DNA of 64,000 nucleotides, taken from contig CP015195.1 in NCBI GenBank assembly GCA_012221805.1, positions 186,001-250,000 of the forward strand. Reading direction: 5' to 3'. The translations under genes and the position numbers were made by a program. The notes under the pieces are model-generated. The model made no database searches and was not told the origin of the DNA. It saw nothing but the letters and a program-made list of their open reading frames with translations. How positions within the stretch are numbered: position 1 is the first letter of the stretch; every line of letters begins with the position of its first letter. This stretch comes from Pasteurellaceae bacterium RH1A (lineage in GTDB: Bacteria > Pseudomonadota > Gammaproteobacteria > Enterobacterales > Pasteurellaceae). Positions 43,121 to 52,200 of the stretch are shown piece by piece.

Positions 43121-44077
43121 TTATTTTTGAGAATAAGTGAAAATTTGGTTATGGGTTAAACGGGCCAGTTGGCGCTTCACCTGGCTGGACTCTAGGTTGC
43201 TGCTGGTATGCACCACCAAGTCAAAGCCCTTGCCATTCGCTCGCAGCTCGGTTTTAGGCTTAATGGCCCGGGCCAGTTGCTTGGCTTCTTTTTCGCTTTT
43301 CAGGCCGGCCACCTTGAGGCCAAAGGCTGGCTTAGAGGCATTGGCCTTGGCAATCTGCTCCTTGGTGGCAGGTACAGCCTTGACGGCCAGGTTATCACCA
43401 GAACCCCGCACCTTGAGGTTTAGGCCCTCTTTTTTGGCCAGGCGAATCAGGGATTGGGTACCCTTGCCTGAAATATAGCCATCTTTATCCACCTGCAAGG
43501 CTTCAACCCGCACCTTGGCCACACCCGAATGCACCATGCCAATTTCAGCCGCAGCCGCCTTGGACAGGTCAATGATCCGCGCCTTGCTAAATGGGCCACG
43601 GTCGTTAATTTTCACGATAACCTGACGGCCATTACGCAAATTGGTCACTAAGGCATAAGAACCCAAGGCCAAGGTTTTATGGGCAGCAGTATAAAGTTTA
43701 TCGTTAAAAATTTCACCATTAGCGGTCTTTCTGCCATTAAATTTCCCTGTGTAGTAGCTGGCAACGCCTGTGGCACTGTATAAGCGGGAGCTTTCCTTGC
43801 TGGCCGTGGAGTAGGTTTTACCCTTTTCGCTGTAGCTGTAACGCTTGGTGGACACCTTGGTTGGCTGTAATTTAGCCCCTTTTACACCATAAAGCCGCTT
43901 GGTTTCATTGGTTGTTTGTTTTTTTGCACTGGATTTTACCGACTTCTTGGTGGTCGATTTTTTCGTGCTTATCGCGGTTTTGGCCTTGCTGGTTTGGGTC
44001 GTCTTGGCCTCTAGGGCAAGTGGATTGAAGACCAAGAGCGAGGCCAGTAACACCAGTGCAATTTTCTTTAATTGCAT
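43121..44077 (-). CDS. rlpA: Septal ring lytic transglycosylase RlpA
   Basis: 318 aa with signal peptide but no clear lipobox Cys (…NPLALEAKTT), a Lys/Ser/Thr-rich linker, the double-psi barrel (TGVASYYTGKFNGRKTANGE...VIVKINDRGPFSKARIIDLS) with the catalytic Asp in NDRGPF, and a C-terminal SPOR domain (FGLKVAGLKSEKEAKQLA...) that binds denuded septal glycan. Between rodA and dacA as in E. coli. Confidence 0.93.
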   Translation of the reverse strand: MQLKKIALVLLASLLVFNPLALEAKTTQTSKAKTAISTKKSTTKKSVKSSAKKQTTNETKRLYGVKGAKLQPTKVSTKRYSYSEKGKTYSTASKESSRLYSATGVASYYTGKFNGRKTANGEIFNDKLYTAAHKTLALGSYALVTNLRNGRQVIVKINDRGPFSKARIIDLSKAAAAEIGMVHSGVAKVRVEALQVDKDGYISGKGTQSLIRLAKKEGLNLKVRGSGDNLAVKAVPATKEQIAKANASKPAFGLKVAGLKSEKEAKQLARAIKPKTELRANGKGFDLVVHTSSNLESSQVKRQLARLTHNQIFTYSQK

Positions 44078-44090
44078 AATATTCTCCTAT

Positions 44091-44136
44091 ACAAGCGGTT
44101 GCTTTTGCAGGTTTTTTCCCATTTTTGACCGCTTGT
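44091..44136. repeat. Facing uptake signals between rodA and rlpA
   Basis: ACAAGCGGT at 44091-44099 and ACCGCTTGT at 44128-44136, the latter abutting the rodA stop; a possible intra-operon terminator or attenuator. Confidence 0.8.
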
Positions 44137-45254
44137 TAGCGGCTATAAGGGTTGTCTGCCTTTCGTTTTCGATGCACATACACCGACATCATGAGGCCGA
44201 AAGCGGCCATAAGGGTCACGAAAGAGGTTCCGCCGTAGCTAAATAAGGGTAAGGGCACGCCCACAACAGGCAGAATGCCACTTACCATACCAATATTGAC
44301 GAACACATAAACAAAAAAGAGTAGGGCTGTGCCGCCAGATAAAATACGCCCGAAGGCTGAGTCGGATTTGGCCCCGATCATCAGGCCCCGTGCAATAATA
44401 AACAGATAAATCCCCAAGAGAATGAGTACGCCAATCATGCCGTGTTCTTCACTCAAGACTGCAAAAATAAAGTCGGTATGCGGTTCAGGCAAAAATTCTA
44501 GTTGGGATTGCGTGCCTTCCATCCAACCCTTGCCCTCAATACCGCCAGAGCCGATGGCAATCTTGGACTGAATAATGTGGTAGCCCGCCCCCAATGGATC
44601 CTTCTCAGGGTCTAACAAGGTCATCACCCGGGTTTTCTGGTAGGGGTGCATGAGGTAGAACCACATGATGGGAATAAAGCCCGCTAGAAAGACCACGCCC
44701 GCCCCAATAAGTTTCCAACTTAAGCCTGCCAAAAAGAGCACGAACATCCCGGCAGCACAGACCAAAATTGAAGTACCCAAATCTGGTTGAGCTGCAACCA
44801 AGAGGGTTGGCACAATAATAATAGCCAGGGCAATGGCCGTATCCTTAAAGGTGGGCGGCAAAGGCCGATTGCCCAAGAAAGTGGCCACCATCAGCGGCAC
44901 GGCCAGCTTGGCCACCTCAGAGGGCTGAAAACGCACAAAGCCCAAGTTGAGCCAGCGTTGCGCCCCCTTGGAGGTTTCCCCCACCAAGTCCACCAAGACC
45001 AACATCACAATACAAACGGCATATAAATAAGGCGAGATCCGCTGGTAAAAACGGGGTGGAAAGAAGGACATAACCAACATCACCCCCATACCTAGGCCCA
45101 CCTGCACCACCTTGTTGGTAAACATCCGCTCGCTGCCGCCGCTGGCACTGTAAAGCACCAGCATACCGTAGGCCGAAATGGCCACCAGGCCCACTAGCAG
45201 GAAAATATCCAAGGAAAAAAGTTTCCAAAAACGTTTAAAAAAGGCCTTACTCAC
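44136..45254 (-). CDS. mrdB: Rod-shape peptidoglycan glycosyltransferase RodA
   Basis: SEDS-family polymerase with about ten membrane segments, 372 aa. Signature [20 protein letters not shown] near residue 270 and [19 protein letters not shown] near 337 are complete. I prefer GTG 45254 as the start because AGAGGA lies 8 bp upstream; a TTG at 45272 would add six residues. The start overlaps the restored mrdA stop (GTGAGTAA). Works with PBP2 in elongation. Confidence 0.94.
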   Translation of the reverse strand: MSKAFFKRFWKLFSLDIFLLVGLVAISAYGMLVLYSASGGSERMFTNKVVQVGLGMGVMLVMSFFPPRFYQRISPYLYAVCIVMLVLVDLVGETSKGAQRWLNLGFVRFQPSEVAKLAVPLMVATFLGNRPLPPTFKDTAIALAIIIVPTLLVAAQPDLGTSILVCAAGMFVLFLAGLSWKLIGAGVVFLAGFIPIMWFYLMHPYQKTRVMTLLDPEKDPLGAGYHIIQSKIAIGSGGIEGKGWMEGTQSQLEFLPEPHTDFIFAVLSEEHGMIGVLILLGIYLFIIARGLMIGAKSDSAFGRILSGGTALLFFVYVFVNIGMVSGILPVVGVPLPLFSYGGTSFVTLMAAFGLMMSVYVHRKRKADNPYSR

Positions 45255-47168
45255 GGGTTTCCTCTTTAGCAAGCGGTTCAGTTGGGCTGGTTTCTTGCAA
45301 ATTTTTTCTTAACACATAGTCCAAAATCTTACGGGCCACTGGGGCAGCTGCACTGCCCCCCCACCAGCATTTTCTAAAATCAGTGAAACCACGGCTTTGG
45401 GTTCTTCATAAGGGGCATAGCCAATAAAGAGGGCGTGGTCGTGTAGCTCCTTCCTTAGGGTCTTGGCATTATAGTTCTGGTTTTCGGCCAAGCTAAAGAC
45501 CTGGGCTGTCCCGGTTTTGCCCGCGGCCCGATAAGGCGCACCTGCAAAGGCCTTGCGGCCGGTTCCGTTACTGGCATTGATCACATTGTACATACCATAA
45601 CGGGAGGCCTGCCAGTAGGCTTTAGGCACATCGTTTAAGTCTTCATAGAGCAAGGGGTCTTTGTAGGGTTCAATCTCCTTGCCCATGATTTCCTTCATCA
45701 AATGTGGGGTATTCACCTTGCCATCGTTAATCACAATGGCAGTGGCCTTGGCCAGTTGTAGCGGGGTTGAGGTCCAATAACCCTGGCCAATCCCAACGGG
45801 AATGGTATCGCCCTGGACCCAAGGCTTCTTGTAACGTTTCTGCTTCCATTCCCGAGTGGGCATAATGCCAGATGATTCCTCGGCAATATCAATGCCAGTT
45901 TTAACCCCAAAGCCAAAGCGTTTCATCCAATCCGACATGCGGTCAATGCCCAAGTCGTAGGCCAGTTGATAGAAATAGGTATCCGAGGACTCGGCGATGG
46001 CCTTGTTTAAATTGGTCACCCCATGGCCTGAACGCTTCCAGTCACGATAACGTTTGGTGGTGTTGGGCAAGATCCAATAGCCTGGGTCGAAGACCGTGCT
46101 GGTGGTGGTAATCTTATTTTCCATCAGGCCGGCAATGGCCATAAAGGGCTTAATGGTGGAGGCCGGCGGATAGACCCCTTGAGTGGCCCGACTATAGAGG
46201 GGACGGGCAGGGTCGTCCAAAAGTTGCTTATAGTCCCGGCCAGAAATCCCGCCCACGAAGAGGTTGTTGTCGTAGCTCGGGTTGGTGACCATGGCCAGAA
46301 TGCTGCTGTCTTTAGGATCTAAAACTACTACGGCCCCCTTGTGATCACCCAAGAGGTTGGCCACATACTGTTGAATGTCCACGTCAATGGTCAGCTTGAC
46401 GCTGCTGCCAGCCACCGCAGGCTGATCCCGCAACTTGCGAATCACCTTGCCCCGGTTGTTGATTTCCACCTCTTCAAAGCCCGTTTGGCCGTGGAGCTGA
46501 TCCTCATAAAACTTCTCAATCCCTAACTTACCAATATCGTGCGAACCCGCATAATTGCCGAATTTACCCGCCTCAATCAGCCTTTGCTTGTCCTTGTCGT
46601 TGATTTTGGCCACATAGCCGATGAGATGGGTTAAGACATCGCCGTAAGGGTAATTACGCTTAAAATAAGGGTGAACATCCAGGCTCGGGAAGCGGTGCTG
46701 ATTGACGGCAAAGCGGGCCATCTGCTCCTCAGTCAGGTCGCCCTTGAGCAAAATCGGCGTATAGCGGGAGGTGCGTTTTTTCTCCTTACGGAAGGCTTCA
46801 ATATCCTCCTCGCTCAGGCCAATCACGCTTTTGAGTTCGGTTAAGGTGGCTTCTAAATTATCGGTTTTCTCCGGCACAATATAGAGGCCGAAGAAGGTCA
46901 GGTTCTCGGCCAATACCTTGCCATTGCGGTCGTAAATCAGGCCTCGTGTTGGCGGCACAGGCAGGAGCTTGATGCGATTGCCGTTGGAGCGGGTTTGATA
47001 GGAGTCGTAATTGACCACCTGTAGGCTATAAAGATTAGCAAATAAGACACCCGTTAGGCCCAAAACCCCCAAAAAAGCAATAAGGGCACGGCGGGCGAAA
47101 AGGTTACTTTCCGCCACGCTATTACGCACAATTTGCTTGGGTTTTGCTTTCTTTCCTTTGCCAAACAT
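45247..47168 (-). CDS. mrdA: Penicillin-binding protein 2 (apparent frameshift)
   Basis: Elongasome transpeptidase. Short cytoplasmic N-terminus, one membrane segment near residue 30, pedestal domain, then SxxK motif [11 protein letters not shown] near 340, SSDTYFY near 393 and KTGTAQV near 558. The written frame stops at 45309 in a non-family tail. An eighth G in the run 45356-45362 restores [20 protein letters not shown] and a stop at 45247 overlapping rodA. Since PBP2 loss is normally lethal or rounds the cells, an artefact is more likely than true mutation. Confidence 0.92.
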
Positions 47169-47177
47169 AAGTCTTTA

Positions 47178-47645
47178 CTATTCTCGGTGATAGGGATGAT
47201 TGGTGGTCAGCGACCAGGCACGATAGAGGCTTTCCGCCACCACCACCCTAACCAAGGGATGAGGCAGGGTAAGGGGAGAAAGTGACCAGCTCTGCTCGGC
47301 CGCCGCCTTGCATTCAGGCGATAGGCCTTCAGGGCCGCCAATCAAGAGGCAAACATCTCGACCATCGTTTTTCCAGGCCTCCAATTGCTCAGCCAACTGC
47401 TCGGTTTTCCACGGTCGGCCGGGAATATCTAGGGTAACAATCCGCCCCCGGCCAGCAGCTGCCAGCATGGCCTTGCCTTCCTGGTCTAAAATCCGCTTAA
47501 TATCAGCATTCTTGCCCCGCTTGCCCGCTGGAATTTCAATCAATTCAAAGGGCATATCCTTAGGAAAACGGCGTTGATATTCCTCAAAACCGGTTTTAAC
47601 CCAATCAGGCATCTTGGTGCCAACCGCAATCAGTTGAATCTTCAT
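47178..47645 (-). CDS. rlmH: 23S rRNA pseudouridine-1915 N3-methyltransferase
   Basis: 155-aa SPOUT methyltransferase (YbeA). Starts [19 protein letters not shown]-binding knot in [14 protein letters not shown] near residue 102 and C-terminal [11 protein letters not shown]. Between rsfS and mrdA, the conserved order. Confidence 0.97.
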   Translation of the reverse strand: MKIQLIAVGTKMPDWVKTGFEEYQRRFPKDMPFELIEIPAGKRGKNADIKRILDQEGKAMLAAAGRGRIVTLDIPGRPWKTEQLAEQLEAWKNDGRDVCLLIGGPEGLSPECKAAAEQSWSLSPLTLPHPLVRVVVAESLYRAWSLTTNHPYHRE

Positions 47646-47658
47646 CTTAGAGCAAAGC

Positions 47659-47967
47659 CTAGGCCCAAAGTTTCTCTAGCTGGTAAATTTCCCGGCTTTC
47701 CTGCTGTAAAATATGCACAATGGCCTGGCCAAAATCGACCACCACCCAATCAGCCGTGGCCTTACCCTCTGAGGCAAAGACTTCCACACCGGCCTTTTTG
47801 CTTTCTTCCACCAGGTTATCAGCCATGGAGCCCACATGACGGCTGGAAGTCCCGGTACAAATAATCATGGTATTGGTAATGCTGGACTTACCCCGCACAT
47901 CCAGGGCCTGAATGTCCTGGGCCTTGAGGCCGTCCAAGGTTTCGACTAAAAATTCTGCTAAATTCAT
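47659..47967 (-). CDS. rsfS: Ribosome silencing factor RsfS
   Basis: 102 aa (YbeB/DUF143). Binds uL14 and blocks subunit joining in starvation. [22 protein letters not shown] near residue 23 and [20 protein letters not shown] near 68 are diagnostic. First gene of the rsfS-rlmH-mrdA-mrdB-rlpA-dacA group. Confidence 0.96.
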   Translation of the reverse strand: MNLAEFLVETLDGLKAQDIQALDVRGKSSITNTMIICTGTSSRHVGSMADNLVEESKKAGVEVFASEGKATADWVVVDFGQAIVHILQQESREIYQLEKLWA

Positions 47968-48042
47968 TGCTATCTCAAATCTATTTACTTAAAAGAGCGG
48001 AATTTTAGCATAATTTTCAACAGATTGAGCGACCAGCAAAAG

Positions 48043-48093
48043 AAAAGCGGTTGGTTTTGCAAAGAAATCTGCAAATCCAACCGCTTGCTCTTT
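48043..48093. repeat. Facing uptake signals downstream of map
   Basis: AAAAGCGGTTGGTTTTGCAA faces TTGCAAATCCAACCGCTTGC-type copy; extended stem with AAAAGAGC-like outer bases, likely the map terminator. Confidence 0.75.
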
Positions 48094-48104
48094 TGGAAAA
48101 AAGA

Positions 48105-48914
48105 CTAACTATTGACCATAATCCGAGAAATTCGCCCAGCCTTTTCCTCTTCCTCACGAATGGTCATGACCTCACAACCGTCCTTGGTCACCACAATTTG
48201 GTGTTCGTACTGGGCTGAATGGCTGCGATCCTTGGTTTTAACCGTCCAGCCATCTGACATGAGGCGAATTTCCTTCTTGCCGGCATTGATCATCGGCTCA
48301 ATGGTAAAGACCATACCCTCTTGCAGTACCACGCCACCGTCATCGCCGTGATAGTGAATGACCTGCGGATCGCAGTGGAACTCAGTGCCGATACCATGGC
48401 CGCAGTATTCCCGCACCACCGAAAAGCCCTGTTTTTCCACATACTGCTGAATCACCCGGCCAATTTCTTTAAGGCGAATGCCCGGCTTAACCGCCCGCAG
48501 GCCCACATAGAGCGACTCTTGGGTGACTTCGCACAGACGTTGGCTTTTGACATTGGTTTCCCCGCCCACGATGTACATTTTGGAGTTATCGCCAAAGTAG
48601 CCGTCCTTGATCACGGTCACATCAATATTGATAATATCGCCCTTCTTCAGCACCTTACCTATGCTTGGAATGCCGTGGCAGACCACTTCATTGACCGAAA
48701 TGCAAGTGGCATTTGGGAAGCCGTGGTAGTTAAGGCAGGCAGGAATCACCTTCTGCTCATTGACCATATAATCGTGGCAGATCTTGTCCAACTCGCCCGT
48801 GGTCACGCCCACCTTAACATAGGGTTCGATCATCACCAGTACATCAGAAGCCAGCTTACAGGCCTCCCGCAATTTTTGGATTTCTTCTTCCGTTCTAATT
48901 GGGATATTTTTCAT
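48105..48914 (-). CDS. map: Methionine aminopeptidase type I
   Basis: Removes N-terminal Met. 269 aa; metal ligands in INIDVTVIKDGYFGDNSKM (two Asp), YCGHGIGTEFHCDP (His) and FTIEPMINAGK (Glu), and QYEHQIVVTKDGCEVMT (Glu) at the end. Not beside rpsB here; alone and divergent from the helicase-nuclease gene. Confidence 0.97.
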   Translation of the reverse strand: MKNIPIRTEEEIQKLREACKLASDVLVMIEPYVKVGVTTGELDKICHDYMVNEQKVIPACLNYHGFPNATCISVNEVVCHGIPSIGKVLKKGDIINIDVTVIKDGYFGDNSKMYIVGGETNVKSQRLCEVTQESLYVGLRAVKPGIRLKEIGRVIQQYVEKQGFSVVREYCGHGIGTEFHCDPQVIHYHGDDGGVVLQEGMVFTIEPMINAGKKEIRLMSDGWTVKTKDRSHSAQYEHQIVVTKDGCEVMTIREEEEKAGRISRIMVNS

Positions 48915-49291
48915 AATTTCTCTTATAAAATATTGAAAACATAAGCACCAGCCTAAAGGCTGGCGCTATCGATATCAGTAAATATTAGCTATTGTCGCAT
49001 TTTTGAAAGGCCTTCGTCAAAAGTGATTTTTGCAAGTTTTTTGGGGAAGTGACCGCTTGTTGATAACTTTGCTTCCAATCATTTATATAAAACGCAGTTA
49101 TTTTTTATGCAATTATTGCAAAAAAAAAAAATCAATTTACAATGCTTTTTTACAGCTAAATAAGTAAAAATTAGGTTATTTATAAACGGTAAACAAATCA
49201 AAACCTCTCATTTTACCTTCTTTCTTCTCCCTAATAAGTTTTATAGAGCTGCTTATTTTAAAGCAATATTTCCTATTTATTGGAGTAAAAA
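48915..49291. other. Intergenic region between map and the helicase-nuclease gene
   Basis: 377 bp without a gene. 48941-48971 is a palindromic dispersed unit (AAGCACCAGCCT...AGGCTGGCGCT), related to copies near 58615-58680. An uptake signal ACCGCTTGT is at about 49051-49059. From 49080 the DNA is very AT-rich with an A-run at 49121-49132, marking the promoter side of the accessory gene; GGAG lies 9 bp before its ATG. Confidence 0.7.
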
Positions 49292-52200
49292 ATGTCTAAT
49301 ACTGACCATTCTAATCATCAACATTTCGCATTTTCATCTCTCGAAAATATTCGCAAACGCCTTCTAGATTTAACCAACCGAAGCCCCTTACTTAACTATA
49401 AGTTTCCTAAGGTCAGATCGCTAAACCTCTTTGATTTATCTCCTAATGCTATTGTTGAACTTTTGTCTAAGGGGGGAAAATTAGGCTTTCGCTATGTCCC
49501 CCTGCCAAGTGAAAAAGAGTTGATAGAGCATGGATATATAGAGGCCTCTGCGGAGAAGAAGATAGTAAGCTTAGATAAAAAAACCAATCTAGAGGATGAA
49601 GAAGACCAAGAAGAAAAAATCAACATTCCTCCTGCGGAGGAGTGGGCCAAAAAGATTGGATTAAATATCCAACATGATCTGCCCCTGACCAGCCAGCAGC
49701 TCCATACTTTTCAGACTACTCTTTATCCAACCCAGTTAGATAACAAATTAAAGTCCCTACGACTACAGGCTGAATCAGCCATTGAAGAAACAGGGGCCAA
49801 TATCCTCTATCTAGTTTTAGGCTTCTTGGAGTGGCAGGAAGAGGGTAATTCGGCCCAGAAAAAACGTCACCTAGCCCCCCTCTTTACCCTACCAATTCAA
49901 ATTACCGCTGAACGTATTGATGTTAAAACCGGTACTCGCTTATATTCCATCAGCCTCAAGGATGATGACAGCTTTAGCAATGTGACCCTAAAAGAAAAGC
50001 TAGCCAATGATTTTGGCCTAACCCTGCCTCTGGTTGAAGAAGATACCCAGCCCGAAGATTATTTCAAAGCAGTGGAAGATATGCTGGGCAACATTAAGCC
50101 AGATTGGAAGATTAAACGCTACGGTTGCTTGGCCTTGCTCAACTTCTCTAAACAAGCCATGTATGAGGATCTCAATCCTGAAAATTGGCCCGCATGGGCC
50201 CCGCTTGAGCAACATCATATCGTTCAACAGCTCTTTGCTACACATACCACCAAACCTGCCGAGGGAAGCTTAACCCGCTTAAGCGAATACCCTCTAGATG
50301 AGATGGGCAGGGATATTCATCATCAATTTCCCCTTATTTATGATGCCGATAGCTCCCAGCATAGTGCTTTGATTGATGCGGTAAGCGGAAAGAATTTAGT
50401 GATCGAAGGCCCGCCTGGGACGGGTAAGTCGCAAACCATTACTAACCTGATTGCAGCTTGTCTCAATAGTGGTAAGACAGTCTTGTTTGTGGCAGAAAAA
50501 ATGGCCGCCCTTAATGTGGTAAAAGACCGCTTAGATCGAGCGAGCCTGGGAGATTTCTGCTTGGAATTGCATAGCCACCGCACCAACAAACAGAAGATGT
50601 TGACGGATCTGGTGCAAAAAATGGACAAACAGGACAAGTATAGAGATATTAAGCACATTGATGATGAAATAGACCGCTACGAAAACTATAAAGAAAAGCT
50701 CAAATACTATGCCGAATTGCTCAACCAAGAATGGCAACAAACCGGCAAGACTATTCACCAAATTTTGACAGGAGCAGTTCGCTATCGCCACGAACTTGAG
50801 CTTTCACCCGACCAAATATCCCTTGATGATAGCAAAATCAATCAGATCACCAAGCTTTTAAGCACAGAATTAATTGAAAGCGGTAAGATGTTAGTTGATA
50901 TTTACAAACAGGTAGCTGAACAGTCTCCAGACGGAAATATAGAGAGCCATTACTGGCATGGAATTCAAAAAGAAAGCTTCCTAGACTATGAGGAAAAAGC
51001 CCTAATTGATGCTCTGAAACAATGGAATAGTGCTCTAGAGGCCCTTTATGCTTTTTATCAAGAGTGGCAGGCAACTTTTGGTTTTGAGCTTGAGTTTTCT
51101 TTATTGGGTGAAGATTTAAGCAGCTTTTCTACCGCATTGAGTGAATTACCTGTCTTGCAAGGAGGAGAGAAGTTTAGTGCAGACTTGGCACAGGGAGAAA
51201 ATATTCAAGCCCTCAGCCAATTTGTGCAGGATTGTAAAACCGTGCAAGATCACTTTGCTCAAGCGGCAAGGATAATCAAACAAGATAAGATCAATGCCCC
51301 ACAAACTATTGTGCAAATTTTCCAAAAAATTGACCCGCTTGTGGCTCTTTATCCAGACCTAAATGTCAGTCTAAGCCAGTCTGCCTTCCATTTGGAAACA
51401 GCTCGTCAAATACAAGCTAAACTTAACCTGCTGGAATCCGAATTAGAAAAAATTCGCCCTAATTTACCTACTGATTTGCAACCCATCTTACACTGCAATT
51501 TATCCAGCTTTGAAGAATTGACAACCCTTGTCAAATTCATTAACCACCTGCAACCAACCTTGTGGAATAAGCGAGAAGCTTTGTTTGATGATGTAGATCT
51601 TGCTCCCTTGCTTAGTGAATTGGAACGGCGTTTTAGCCTCTTACATCCATTACATCAAAAACTTATGCCGGTTTTCCAACTAGAACAAGTGCCGGATTTA
51701 GCAACACTTCGCCAACTTCGTACTTACCTGCAAAATGGTGGGTTATTTAGGATTTTTTCCAGCCAGTGGCGAGGAGCAAAACGGGATTTACTTGCCTTAG
51801 CCAAAGAGGAACAAGCAGATTTCGACAAGTTGCAAAGCCTGCTACCTGATCTTATTCTCTATCAGGAGTTATTACTTAAAATTAAAGATCTCAACCATAG
51901 CAAACCTCGCTTGAAAAAATATTATCAAGGCATTAAGACGCCTATTTCAGATTTAAGAAATCTATGGAATTGGTATCAGGAAGTACGAACAGAATACGGC
52001 AGAGGCTTTGGTGATAGGGTAAAAATAGGCTCAGCGCTCTTTAGCCTAAACCAAGATTTAGCATTTGCTCTCAGTAAAAGTTATGAGCAAACATTGGCTA
52101 CTTTGATAAAAGATATTCAAACAGGGATTAAATTGCTAAACACCCCAATTAAGCCACTCTATCGCATCGGTCCAGAGACCAATTTATCCGAAGGTTCTAA

